A DNA stretch of 64,000 nt from Streptomyces hundungensis. Lineage in GTDB: Bacteria > Actinomycetota > Actinomycetes > Streptomycetales > Streptomycetaceae. This document shows, piece after piece, positions 7,188 to 15,549 of the stretch; position 1 is the first letter of the stretch, and each line of letters starts with the position of its first letter. The position numbers and the translations under genes are program-made. Under the pieces are notes generated by a model that saw nothing but the letters and a program-made list of their open reading frames with translations, had not been told where the DNA came from and did no database searches. The DNA lies in contig NZ_CP032698.1 of NCBI RefSeq assembly GCF_003627815.1, positions 744,001-808,000 on the forward strand, in the 5' to 3' direction.

Positions 7188-8828
7188 TTAGCGGCGCCGT
7201 TACTTGCCTTACTCATGCTCGCCTCCGGCGTTGTCGCCACCGCGACCGCCGCGCAGGCGGCCGACTCCGGTGCCTGGACGTTCAGCAATCCGGACGGCAC
7301 CCTCAACGCGACCGGCACCGGTGACGGAGCACAGATCTCCGTCACCCCCGACGGCACCAACTACACGAACTGGCGCCTGATTCCCGCGGGCACGGGCGCC
7401 TTCCGTGTCGCCAACACCAACACCGGCAAGTGCCTCTACTCCACCCAGCCGCTCACGCAACGGTCCTGCGGCGTGGGCGACACGGAGGACGGCCAGCTCT
7501 GGCACTTCCACCCCGTCAATGGCAAACCGGGCACGTTCATGCTGGTGCGCGACGACAACAACTACTGCTTGGACAACCGGGGCGGACTGCACCTGTGGGG
7601 CATCCTGGCGCAGCCCAACCCCTGTGACGGATCCTCTACGCAGGCGTGGACGGTGTCCCAGGCAAAGGCGCCCGAGGCGCTGAAGCTGGCGTTGGACTAC
7701 TACTCGCAGCTGTGCACCAAGGACACCTCGACGTGTTCGTGGACGCAGAAGTCCGAAGGCCCGCTGGAAGTACTGCCGCGCGTGAAGGCGTCCTCGGTCT
7801 GGTACAACGACACGTCGGAAAAGGTCGCGCAGGTATTCACCACGATCTACCACAGCGGCTGGTCCCAGAGCCTCTCGGCCGGGGTTTCGGTGTCGGCCGG
7901 CATCTCCGTGCCGATCCAGACGATGATCTCCTCCCAGATGTCGTCCACGATCACCTACACCTCGGACGAAGCGCAGGTCAACGGTGTCATCGTGACGGTC
8001 CCTCCGAAGAACTACGGCTGGGTCGACTTCGCGGCGGTCGGAAAGAAGGTCACGGGTACCTGGACGTTCGACGCGGGACGCTTCCCGTGGACCGCGGACG
8101 CGACCGTGACAGTGCCCGTGGTGGACTCGCCTGCCGGGTCCACGATGTACGTCGCGCACACCGGGACGACGCCTCCGGGCGCGACCCCTCCGAGCGAAGA
8201 CCCGGTGACGGGTGAGGCGGAGACGCACAAGTACGCCACCACCGCGAGCAAGACGTACACCGATCTGCCCCAGGGGACGCACCTCGCGTCCTACCGCGAC
8301 GGCAGCGCCGTGCAGATCGTGGACGGCACGGGCCACGCCATCGCCACCATGCAGCCCGGCGAGGTCATCGACGCTCAGGGTAAGAGCCACGCCTACAAGG
8401 TGTCGGTGAACGGGAACGCGGTCACGCAAACCCTTCAGGACGCGCCGGGCGCCTCGATCGAGGGCACGGAAACGACGCCGCTCATCACGATGAACGGCCC
8501 CGGCGCGTTCGTTCCTCCGTCGTCCAACGCGGCGGCGCCGGCGAAGGTGAAGTCGTCCGGTGGAGCCCTGATGCAGCCGCAGGACCGCGTGGACGACGGA
8601 TGCGAGAAGTACAACGGGCATCGGTGCTCGGCGGACGAGCTCGCGAAGTACAAGGACCACCTGAAGAAGCTCGACGACTGGGACAAGTGCGTCGCGAAGA
8701 ACACGCTGGCCACAGCGGCAGGCGGGGCTGCCGGGGGCGTTGTCACCGGCCCGGGCGGCATCCTGGTTGGAGGAGTGCTGGGCATGATCGGCGGCGCGGC
8801 CGCGGGGATGATCATTTGTAGCTTCTAG
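7176..8828 (+). CDS. Secreted ricin-type lectin / aerolysin-like (ETX/MTX2) protein with glycine-zipper tail; native start lost to IS
   Basis: As it stands the frame opens at a GTG inside the IS right repeat and encodes 550 residues. A hydrophobic stretch ends in ATAAQAADSG (signal cleavage near residue 29). Residues 33-160 form a ricin-B-like beta-trefoil (CLYST, GQLWHF, YCLDNRGG, QAWTVS). Residues 165-320 (VAQVFTTIYHSGWSQS, VSVSAGISVP, SSTITYT, YGWVDFAAVGKKVTGTWTF) resemble the amphipathic-strand region of ETX/MTX2 beta-pore formers. A Thr/Ser/Pro-rich middle follows, then a Cys-containing segment and a glycine-zipper hydrophobic end (GGAAGGVVTGPGGILVGGVLG). Three TTA codons lie in the signal region. 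Function as a secreted membrane-active protein is inferred. Confidence 0.8.
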   Translation: MIAVLAAPLLALLMLASGVVATATAAQAADSGAWTFSNPDGTLNATGTGDGAQISVTPDGTNYTNWRLIPAGTGAFRVANTNTGKCLYSTQPLTQRSCGVGDTEDGQLWHFHPVNGKPGTFMLVRDDNNYCLDNRGGLHLWGILAQPNPCDGSSTQAWTVSQAKAPEALKLALDYYSQLCTKDTSTCSWTQKSEGPLEVLPRVKASSVWYNDTSEKVAQVFTTIYHSGWSQSLSAGVSVSAGISVPIQTMISSQMSSTITYTSDEAQVNGVIVTVPPKNYGWVDFAAVGKKVTGTWTFDAGRFPWTADATVTVPVVDSPAGSTMYVAHTGTTPPGATPPSEDPVTGEAETHKYATTASKTYTDLPQGTHLASYRDGSAVQIVDGTGHAIATMQPGEVIDAQGKSHAYKVSVNGNAVTQTLQDAPGASIEGTETTPLITMNGPGAFVPPSSNAAAPAKVKSSGGALMQPQDRVDDGCEKYNGHRCSADELAKYKDHLKKLDDWDKCVAKNTLATAAGGAAGGVVTGPGGILVGGVLGMIGGAAAGMIICSF

Positions 8829-8889
8829 CGCTCCGCCCCAACTTCCCGCGCCCATAAGGGCGTTACGGCTCGATCGGGGAGTTGGCGTG

Positions 8890-8930
8890 ACGTCTGCCTG
8901 CTTGGCCACGATGGCCCGGGAGGCAGACGT
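8890..8930. terminator. Stem-loop after the lectin/pore-former gene, probable terminator
   Basis: ACGTCTGCCT (8890-8899) and AGGCAGACGT (8921-8930) are perfect reverse complements around a 21-base loop that itself holds GGCC-ACGAT-GGCC. There is no U tract, as is usual for actinomycete terminators. The rest of 8829-9153 shows no gene. Confidence 0.5.
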
Positions 8931-9153
8931 TGTCGTATGGCCGATCGCTACGAACGGGGAACTCCCCGGGGCGTGCGCTGCGGGCACCAGGTTCAAGCGG
9001 TACTCACCTGGCCGCCGTCCGGCCCCCGATGCCGAACCCGCCGCGCGCCTTCGCCTCACCCCGATACTCACACTCCGTGATCGTTCGGGGTGCGCTCCGA
9101 CGCTGCTCTTGCTTTCCTGAACACACCCCGCTCCTCACGACCCTGGAGGACTC

Positions 9154-9330
9154 ATGAGCAGCCCAAAGGATTTCGGGGTGCGCCGCCTGGAGCAGATGCG
9201 CGCTCAAGTCAAAGAACTCGGCCACGCCGCCGACCGGACCCTCGACCCCGAGCTGCGAAGGCGTCTCGAAGCCAAGATCCATCGTCTGCGGGAACAGTGC
9301 GAACGGAGCACCCCCACAGAAACGGGGTGA
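9154..9330 (+). CDS. Small helical protein, DUF6381-like
   Basis: An ATG nine bases after the start of GGAGGA opens a 58-residue frame: MSSPKDFGVRRLEQMRAQVK, then ELGHAADRTLDPELRRRLEAK and IHRLREQCERS. It is almost entirely charged amphipathic helix with a heptad-like pattern and resembles the short Streptomyces proteins with QMRAxAxELxxAAxRxxDPExRxRL that databases group as DUF6381. The function is unknown. A small palindrome (CCGAGGA/TCCTCGG, 9332-9347) directly follows the stop. Confidence 0.7.
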   Translation: MSSPKDFGVRRLEQMRAQVKELGHAADRTLDPELRRRLEAKIHRLREQCERSTPTETG

Positions 9331-9442
9331 CCCGAGGAGTTCCTCGGCCGCTTCCACCCGGACACGATCTGGACGGTCGGCCCAGCCAGGCCGACCTCCA
9401 GCACTTGCTCACCAGCAGAGAACCGCTCAGGCCGAGGGCCCG

Positions 9443-10291
9443 TCAGGTCGGTGGGCGCATTGCCCATCGGATGGCACGGGTCATCCCGTGGCCCCCGAGT
9501 CGTACGAAGGTCTCTTCCACCACCGGAACGTGCGGCAGCAGTAGCTCCCGGCGAGCCCAGCGGGGCAGCAGCCCGACCGCGTTTGCGGCGAGCACCCCGT
9601 ATGCGGGTCGGACCGCCCAGGGCAGCGGTGGGGTCAGCAGCAGGAAGCGGGCCGCCTCACGCGCGGCGGGGGTGGCGCGCAGTTCGGGGCGGCAGGTGTT
9701 CAGGCGGCGGCGCAGCGCGGGCAGATCGGCGGGGGTGTCCTCGGCCCCGAGCGCGATGGCGACCCGCGCGGCCTCGCCGACGTACCGGTTGCGTCCCTCC
9801 TCGTCCAACGGGTGGGCGCCGAACCGCTGATGGGCAGCGAGGAAGCAGTACGCCTCGGCGGTGTACACCCAGGTCAGGAGGTGTGGGTCGTCGGCACGGT
9901 AGGGACGTCCGTCGGAGGCCGTGCCCCGGATCCGGGCATGCACGGCGCGCACCTCGTCGACCGCATCCTGGGCGTCCTCCGCGGCGCCGAAGGTGGTCAC
10001 GGCGAGGAAGGTGCTGGTGCGCTGGAGGCGGCCCCACGGGTCACCCTTGTAGCCGGAGTGGCCGGCCACGGCGGCCATGGCGAGCGGGTGCAGGGACTGA
10101 AGGAGCAGGGCGGCGATGCCGCCTATGAACATGGAGGCGTCGCCGTGCACCGTCCGCACGGGCGAGTCCGGGGCGAACCAGCGCGGGCCCGGCGTGTCAT
10201 GTATACGGGCTCGGTTGGCGGGGCCGTCCGGTCCCGCCACGCGCGAGAAGAGGGCGGATCCGAGTCGTGTGCGCACCGTATCCACGAGCAT
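9443..10291 (-). CDS. Oxygenase MpaB family (DUF2236) protein
   Basis: A 282-residue protein with the family strings SMFIGGIAALLLQSLHPLAM, GDPWGRLQRTSTFLAVTTFG, VHARIRGT, DPHLLTWVYTAEAYCFLAA and RYVGEAARVAIALGA. DUF2236 proteins are related to the haem-dependent MpaB and rubber oxygenase (Lcp) fold; no substrate is assigned. Start at ATG 10291 (MLVDTVRTRLGSALF). It lies downstream of the DUF1360 protein gene on the same strand, separated by about 119 bases. Confidence 0.85.
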   Translation of the reverse strand: MLVDTVRTRLGSALFSRVAGPDGPANRARIHDTPGPRWFAPDSPVRTVHGDASMFIGGIAALLLQSLHPLAMAAVAGHSGYKGDPWGRLQRTSTFLAVTTFGAAEDAQDAVDEVRAVHARIRGTASDGRPYRADDPHLLTWVYTAEAYCFLAAHQRFGAHPLDEEGRNRYVGEAARVAIALGAEDTPADLPALRRRLNTCRPELRATPAAREAARFLLLTPPLPWAVRPAYGVLAANAVGLLPRWARRELLLPHVPVVEETFVRLGGHGMTRAIRWAMRPPT

Positions 10292-10410
10292 GAGGCCAGT
10301 ATCGCGCGCTGGAGGGGGGCAGCGGGCACGCCCCGGAATACCGGCCCCGGAGACGAGCACCGTGCCGAAGTGCCCACCCCACCCCCTCCCCTCCCCGGCG
10401 CGGACACCGC

Positions 10411-10884
10411 TCAGTGTTCTGAATGCTCGGCCAGCGTCGTGTAGCCGAACTGAAGGGCGTCCGCCACGGCCAGAGCGGTCAGCGCGCCGGTCACCGTGCG
10501 CGTGGCCTCCGGCCAGACGGTACGGGCGCCGGTGAACGTCGTCACGATCCATACGCTCAGGCAGAACGGGCAGCTGAGCAGCTCGCCCAGCGTGTGGCGG
10601 CCGGGTTCCTCGCACGGGGTTTCGTTGAGCTCGGCGGGGGCGCCGTCGCCGTCCACCTCGGTGAACGGGGCCCGCAGCGGGCGCGTGATCGTGGCCTTGC
10701 CGATGAGACGGCTGAGCCGGAACGTGGCCGCCGCGGTGAGGAGAAGGTCCCAGGGGTCGGGTGCGGCAGGCAGAGGCCGTCCGCGCCGTCGATGCAACAC
10801 GGCCCACCCGGCCGCGTACCCGGTGAAGCCGATCATCGCGCTCAGGTGACCGCCATGGGACCGCATGGCTTGCACTGGCCTCAT
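10411..10884 (-). CDS. DUF1360 domain membrane protein
   Basis: A 157-residue protein starting MRPVQAMRSHGG, chosen for a GAGG seven bases upstream. Motifs: LLLTAAATFRLSRLIGKATI, PFTEVDGDGAPAELNE and the Cys pair LLSCPFCLSVWIVTTFTG, the hallmark of DUF1360 proteins. It has hydrophobic segments at the N-terminus (FTGYAAGWAVLH) and after the CPFC pair. The role is unknown; proteins of this type are common in spore-forming bacteria. Confidence 0.8.
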   Translation of the reverse strand: MRPVQAMRSHGGHLSAMIGFTGYAAGWAVLHRRRGRPLPAAPDPWDLLLTAAATFRLSRLIGKATITRPLRAPFTEVDGDGAPAELNETPCEEPGRHTLGELLSCPFCLSVWIVTTFTGARTVWPEATRTVTGALTALAVADALQFGYTTLAEHSEH

Positions 10885-11099
10885 CGAACTGCCTCGTTCC
10901 GCTACTCGGGCGCTCGTACGTCGTGGTTTCTGCGCACCATCGTTGCCAACATCGCTGCCGATCTCACTGCCAGGAGCACCGCCGTATCGCTGCCAAAAGC
11001 ACTGCCAAGAGCACTGCCCGATGGCACTGCCGCCAAGCCGACTACCCGGACCCGCCGCGGACACGCACCCACCGAGCGCATTCTGTGCCGTCGGCATCC

Positions 11100-11154
11100 G
11101 TGGGGGTGGCGCCGCATTCATGAGGGTGGCCCGCGACCGTGGGGGTGGCGCCGC
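11100..11154. repeat. Direct repeat in the spacer between katE and the DUF1360 gene
   Basis: GTGGGGGTGGCGCCGC occurs at 11100-11115 and 11139-11154 (39-base period). Upstream, around 10955-11025, short GCACTGCC/AAGAGCACTGCC copies also recur. The spacer 10885-11181 holds no supported gene. Confidence 0.6.
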
Positions 11155-11181
11155 GCCCTTGCCGGGCGCGGCGCCCAGGGG

Positions 11182-13449
11182 TCAGGCCCCGGCGGGGAAG
11201 CGTTCCCAGACGCGGTGCGCGCCCAGGAGTTGGCTGACCTGTTCGAAGGCGGTGGCCCCGGTGTCGGCAAGGACGACCCCGGGTGCGTCGGCGGGGATGC
11301 CCGCGCCGGGCAGGACGGCGTCGGCGCCGGCCCAGACGCCGATGGCCTTGCCGTGGCGGAAGGCTTCGTTCAGGAGCAGCAGAAGCCGGGGGTCGGTGGG
11401 TGCGGGGGTGGCGTCCGTTTTCGCGTCCCGTGCGGGGAAGGCGTCCGCACCCACGGCGGGGACGCCGGCCAGGAGGATCGCGTCGAACTCGATCGAGCGC
11501 GCTGTGGCGAAGGTCCTTTGGACCGTGACCGCGCCATCGCCGCCCCCGATCTTGCCGCCGGCGGGAGCGATGACCAGGGGGACCATGCCCGCGCCGAGGA
11601 CCGCCTCGCGTACGGAGGTGACCCCGTCGAGGTCGGCGCCCGCGTCGGCCACGATCCCGATGATCCGGCCGTCGCCGGGCCAGATCTGTCCGAGCTGGGA
11701 GAGAGCGGGGCTGGGCTCGGGGTCGGCGAGCCGGCCGGTCGCGGCGGGTGCGGGGAGCCCGAGGCCGGCGGCGACCTGTTCGCACAGGTGCGAGTCGATG
11801 TTGGCGAGTACTTGCAGCGCGCGCTCCTTGATCGACTGCTCGTAACACTTGCCGAGTTCGAAGGTGTACGCGGCGATGATGTGCTCCCGCTCCGGCGGGG
11901 TCATGCTGAGCCAGAACTGGCGCGGCTGGCTGAAGTGGTCGTCGAACGAAGCCGGTGCCTCGCGGACCTTGCGGCTCGCCGCCACCGGGGCCGGCACCTC
12001 GATGAACGCTCCGGTGTCCGCTCCGGCGACAAAGGGGCAGCCCCCGTCGAGGCTGTTGGGGCGGTAGGGGGCGACGCCGCGGTGCACGGCGGTCTGGTGC
12101 ATGCCGTCGCGGAGCATGTCGTTGACGGGAGCGTGGGTCCGGTTGATCGGGAGCTGGCCGAAGTTGGGGCCGCCGAGCCGGGTGAGCTGGGTGTCGACGT
12201 AGGAGAAGAGACGGCCCTGCAACAGTGGGTCGTTGGTGACGTCGATGCCCGGGACGAGATGGCCGACGTGGAAGGCGACCTGTTCCGTCTCGGCGAAGTA
12301 GTTCGACGGGTTCGCGTTCAGCGTGAGCAGACCGATCGGCTGAACCGGTGCGATTTCCTCCGGGACGATCTTCGTCGGGTCGAGGAGATCGATGCCCTCG
12401 AAGGTCTGCTCGGGGGTGTCGGGGAAGGTCTGGATGCCCAGTTCCCACTGCGGGAAGGCGCCGGCCTCGATGGCGTCGGCGAGGTCGCGCCGGTGGAAGT
12501 CGGGGTCGACCCCCGCCGCGATCTGCGCTTCCTCCCAGACCAGGGAGTGCACCCCCAGCTTGGGCTTCCAGTGGAACTTCACCAGTGTGCTGACACCCTC
12601 GGCGTTGACGAGACGGAAGGTGTGGACGCCGAAACCCTCCATCGTCCGGTACGAGCGCGGGATGCCGCGGTCGGACATGTTCCACAGCGTGTGGTGGGTG
12701 GCCTCGGTGTGCAGGGTGACGAAGTCCCAGAACGTGTCGTGGGCGCTCTGGGCCTGCGGGATCTCACGGTCGGGGTGGGGTTTGGCGGCGTGGACGATGT
12801 CCGGGAATTTGATGGCGTCCTGGATGAAGAAGACCGGGATGTTGTTGCCCACCAGGTCGAAGACGCCTTCTTCGGTGTAGAACTTCGTCGCGAAACCTCG
12901 CGTGTCGCGCACCGTGTCGGCGGAACCTCGCGAGCCGAGAACGGTGGAGAACCGCACGAAGACCGGGGTCTCGGCGCCCTCGGCGAGGAAGGCCGCCTTG
13001 GTGACCTCGGAGGCGTTCCCGTACGCCTGGAAAACGCCGTGGGCAGCCGCGCCTCGGGCGTGGACCACGCGCTCCGGGATCCGCTCGTGATCGAAGTGGG
13101 TGATCTTCTCGCGCAGATGGTGGTCCTGGAGCAGCACCGGGCCCCGCGGTCCCGCCTTGAGCGAGTGGTCGGTGTCGTAAAGCCGCGCGCCCTGAGCGGT
13201 GGTCAGATACGCACCGCTCTGCGCCATCCGGGCCTGCTCCGCCCCCGTCGGCTGACCGGTGGGGCTCACGGTCTCGGGGCCCTGCTGGTCGGCCTTGGGC
13301 GGCAGCGGTTCGGTCGGCGCGGTCGGTTCCTCGACCGTCGGGGAGGCCGGGGCCGGCTTCCCGGGGACGCCGTCCTGCGGGCCGCCTCCGTCGCGGAGCG
13401 TGTCCGCGATCTTCTTCGCCGCTGCCTTGATGGGGTTCTGGTCGGTCAC
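11182..13449 (-). CDS. katE: Large-subunit monofunctional catalase (HPII/KatE type)
   Basis: A 755-residue catalase with the C-terminal flavodoxin/GATase1-like domain that defines clade II enzymes. The active-site histidine is in [15 protein letters not shown] (about H130), the distal asparagine in [13 protein letters not shown] and the haem-ligand tyrosine region in [15 protein letters not shown]. The C-terminal domain begins about residue 590 ([16 protein letters not shown]). It decomposes hydrogen peroxide in the cytoplasm. GTG start at 13449 with GAGGAG nine bases upstream. The N-terminal Pro/Glu-rich extension (residues 20-70) is typical for actinomycete KatE. Confidence 0.97.
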   Translation of the reverse strand: MTDQNPIKAAAKKIADTLRDGGGPQDGVPGKPAPASPTVEEPTAPTEPLPPKADQQGPETVSPTGQPTGAEQARMAQSGAYLTTAQGARLYDTDHSLKAGPRGPVLLQDHHLREKITHFDHERIPERVVHARGAAAHGVFQAYGNASEVTKAAFLAEGAETPVFVRFSTVLGSRGSADTVRDTRGFATKFYTEEGVFDLVGNNIPVFFIQDAIKFPDIVHAAKPHPDREIPQAQSAHDTFWDFVTLHTEATHHTLWNMSDRGIPRSYRTMEGFGVHTFRLVNAEGVSTLVKFHWKPKLGVHSLVWEEAQIAAGVDPDFHRRDLADAIEAGAFPQWELGIQTFPDTPEQTFEGIDLLDPTKIVPEEIAPVQPIGLLTLNANPSNYFAETEQVAFHVGHLVPGIDVTNDPLLQGRLFSYVDTQLTRLGGPNFGQLPINRTHAPVNDMLRDGMHQTAVHRGVAPYRPNSLDGGCPFVAGADTGAFIEVPAPVAASRKVREAPASFDDHFSQPRQFWLSMTPPEREHIIAAYTFELGKCYEQSIKERALQVLANIDSHLCEQVAAGLGLPAPAATGRLADPEPSPALSQLGQIWPGDGRIIGIVADAGADLDGVTSVREAVLGAGMVPLVIAPAGGKIGGGDGAVTVQRTFATARSIEFDAILLAGVPAVGADAFPARDAKTDATPAPTDPRLLLLLNEAFRHGKAIGVWAGADAVLPGAGIPADAPGVVLADTGATAFEQVSQLLGAHRVWERFPAGA

Positions 13450-13684
13450 TCTGGTCTCCTCGGTGCGTGGAGCGCGAACGGAAGAAAGCCTCTAAAGCCA
13501 GACATATCCAACGTTACGGATTCACAAAGCTGGGTGCCCCGCACTCCGGGCCTCACACCCCCTACGGCGAGATGGAGACACCGGTCGGCCGAGACTCTCT
13601 GTCCGCCCGAGCACACTGCGGAAGGCGGTCCATCACCCCGCATCCAGTACCGGGTGAGCCGACCACAGTCGTCCGGATCAGCCC

Positions 13685-13722
13685 TCAAAGAGAGCGGGCG
13701 CAGGCCGTCAAAGAGAGCGGGC
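13685..13722. repeat. Tandem 15-base direct repeat upstream of katE/padR
   Basis: TCAAAGAGAGCGGGC occurs at 13685-13699 and again at 13708-13722 (23-base period). It sits in the 392-base divergent spacer between katE and the PadR gene, where two promoters are expected. No gene is supported in 13450-13841. A regulator-binding role is only a guess. Confidence 0.55.
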
Positions 13723-13795
13723 CTCCTCCGCCAACAGGGGCGATCGACAGCTCAATCGGTGAGCCCGCGCTGCCGCAGCCACACTGAGACGACAT

Positions 13796-13828
13796 CACCA
13801 CCTAGGTTGCATTCCTATCTAGCTGGTG
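13796..13828. promoter_or_regulatory. Inverted repeat before padR, probable autoregulatory operator
   Basis: CACCACCTAG (13796-13805) and CTAGCTGGTG (13819-13828) are reverse complements at 9 of 10 positions with a 13-base spacer, ending 13 bases before the PadR start codon. PadR repressors usually bind such palindromes in their own promoters. Confidence 0.6.
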
Positions 13829-13841
13829 ATGGAATACGGGC

Positions 13842-14189
13842 ATGGCCGCAGACCGCAGATCAAGCTGGCTCAAGGGCGTCCTCGACCTCCTCGTCCTGTC
13901 CTGTCTCACCGGAGGCGAAAGCTATGGATACGAGATCTCCAAGGCGCTCACCGCCGCAGGGCTGGGCGAGATCAAGGGCGGGACGCTCTACCCCGTGCTC
14001 AACCGCCTGGAGGAGGCCGGCCTGGCGGTCGGCGAGTTCCGGGCCGCCGAACGCGGACCGGGGCGCCGCTACTACCGGCTGACCGACGAGGGTCGCCGAG
14101 CACTGGCCGAACAGGGCGCTTCCTGGCGGGAGTTCCACGCCGCCGTCACCACCATGCTCACCAGCACACTTCCAGGGGGAACAGCGTGA
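13842..14189 (+). CDS. PadR-family transcriptional regulator
   Basis: A 115-residue winged-helix protein: WLKGVLDLLVLSCLTGGESYG, YEISKALTAAGLGEIKGGTL and YPVLNRLEEAGLAVGEF are the PadR hallmark, followed by the wing GPGRRYYRLTDEGRRAL. It belongs to the short PadR-s2 group. It overlaps the next membrane-protein gene by four bases (GTGA), an arrangement in which PadR represses its own operon until a ligand or envelope signal relieves it. Confidence 0.92.
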   Translation: MAADRRSSWLKGVLDLLVLSCLTGGESYGYEISKALTAAGLGEIKGGTLYPVLNRLEEAGLAVGEFRAAERGPGRRYYRLTDEGRRALAEQGASWREFHAAVTTMLTSTLPGGTA

Positions 14190-14947
14190 ACACCACATAC
14201 TTCGCCGAGTTGAGCCAACAACTCACGGCCCGCGGGATGCCGGACCAAGAGGTCGCCGCGACCGTCGCCGACCTCTCCGGCTATCTCGCGGAGTCCGGAT
14301 CACCCGACGCCCGCGAGGAGTTCGGGGCGCCGGACGCATTCGCGGACCGACTCACCCGCAGCGACCGGGGCGAACGGCCCGGCGCCGCGGACGAGACGTG
14401 GAAGTGGACCAGCGACATCTACACCGACCGACTGCTCCTCAACCAGTACGGCGCCGAGGGGTGGGAGGTCGAGGGGATCGACTTCGCCGGACGCTTCGTA
14501 TGCCGCCGCAGTCCCGGGGCCGCGATGCGCTGGGAGTACCGGCGCGAGAGCACGCAGGGCCTGAAGGACCGCGAGGAGCTGACCGCCGAACTCGCCCCGG
14601 ACGGCTGGGAGTTGTGTGGCCGGTGGCTCTACATGGCGTACTTCAAGCGGCCACTCGCGGCGAGCGACGGACCGGCCGCCACACTGACCACCACACCCGC
14701 CCCGCCGGCGCGGCACGTGTTCTTCAGCGCCAAGTACCGTGGCCTGATTGCCGTGTTCGCGGTGTCCGTGATCCTGCTCGTGCTCGGCATCGGCTTCGAC
14801 GTGATCGACCTGGACCGTCCCGTTGTCTACTGCGCGATCCTGGCCGCGGCGGCCATGGGCGGGCTGGCGGGCTGGTACGGGGTGAAACGAGACATCACCC
14901 GCGGCGCCCAGAGCCCGCACCGCCCGAAGGCGATCACCGAACCATAG
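14186..14947 (+). CDS. HAAS-like/DUF1700-type membrane protein coupled to PadR
   Basis: A 253-residue protein whose first 60 residues (YFAELSQQLTARGMPDQEVA, then FGAPDAFADRLTRS) resemble the HAAS/DUF1700 helical signalling domain. A middle region has two WEVEG/WELCG-type repeats, and two transmembrane segments near the end (LIAVFAVSVILLVLGIGF and VYCAILAAAAMGGLAGWYG). PadR-HAAS gene pairs are common in Gram-positive bacteria and usually report on the envelope. GTG start overlapping the padR stop, preceded by AGGGGGA. Confidence 0.75.
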   Translation: MNTTYFAELSQQLTARGMPDQEVAATVADLSGYLAESGSPDAREEFGAPDAFADRLTRSDRGERPGAADETWKWTSDIYTDRLLLNQYGAEGWEVEGIDFAGRFVCRRSPGAAMRWEYRRESTQGLKDREELTAELAPDGWELCGRWLYMAYFKRPLAASDGPAATLTTTPAPPARHVFFSAKYRGLIAVFAVSVILLVLGIGFDVIDLDRPVVYCAILAAAAMGGLAGWYGVKRDITRGAQSPHRPKAITEP

Positions 14948-15029
14948 GAACTCCCGGTGCTGAGCTCGGTCTTGTGGTGTCGAGTGCCGGCTTCTCTCCT
15001 CGCGCCCTCAACACCCTGTCTGCCACGCC

Positions 15030-15446
15030 CTATTGGGCGGGCGACTCCTCGGCGAGCCGGTTGTTGCGGTCGATCTCCGGCATGTGTGTCTCGGCCCAGT
15101 CCCGCAGGATGGAGAGCGGTCCTTCGAGGGACAGGCCGAGCTCGGTGAGGCGGTAGTGGACCGCGGGCGGCACGGTGGGTTCCACGCGACGCGCGACCAG
15201 GCCGTCGCGGGCCATGCTCTGCAAGGTGACGGACAGCATCTTCTGCGAGATGCCGGGGACACGCCGCCGCACCTCCGCGAAACGGAGCTCGTCCGGAGCC
15301 GCTTCGGCCAGCACCTTGACCACCATCGACGTCCACTTGGTGCCAATGCGGTCGAGCAGCTGACGGGTCGGGCAGCCCGGATCCAGCAGATCACCGCGCT
15401 CACCGGGCGGTCGCTCGTCACGTCCGCTGGGCCTTGCCGTGGTCAC
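15030..15446 (-). CDS. HxlR-family transcriptional regulator
   Basis: A 138-residue winged-helix protein with the signature CPTRQLLDRIGTKWTSMVV, then LRFAEVRRRVPGISQKML and VTLQSMARDGLVARRVEPTV, and the wing VHYRLTELGLSL. The conserved N-terminal cysteine can act as a redox or electrophile sensor in HxlR proteins such as HypR and YodB. It is divergent from the alpha/beta hydrolase at 15550, with a palindrome between them, so it likely controls that gene. Confidence 0.92.
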   Translation of the reverse strand: MTTARPSGRDERPPGERGDLLDPGCPTRQLLDRIGTKWTSMVVKVLAEAAPDELRFAEVRRRVPGISQKMLSVTLQSMARDGLVARRVEPTVPPAVHYRLTELGLSLEGPLSILRDWAETHMPEIDRNNRLAEESPAQ

Positions 15447-15492
15447 CCGGAGCTCACCACCTGATGCGAAAGTGCCGTCTTGGGCGGATCAG

Positions 15493-15506
15493 GCTAGTTC
15501 CCTAGC
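15493..15506. promoter_or_regulatory. Short palindrome in the hxlR/hydrolase promoter region
   Basis: GCTAG-TTCC-CTAGC is a perfect 5-base inverted repeat with a 4-base spacer, 44 bases before the hydrolase start and 47 bases before the HxlR start. HxlR dimers bind similar short CTAG-type palindromes. Assignment is by position. Confidence 0.55.
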
Positions 15507-15549
15507 GTGAGCTTGTCACCATGGTTCACCACTCAACGGGGGTCCCCCC

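Noticed and set aside
7209..9071. 620-codon minus-strand frame opposite the lectin gene
   Set aside because: Arg-rich shadow; the plus strand has recognisable domains.
10423..14082. 1219-codon plus-strand open frame
   Set aside because: It lies antisense to katE and the DUF1360 gene and spans intergenic DNA; GC-rich third-position bias on the other strand keeps it open.
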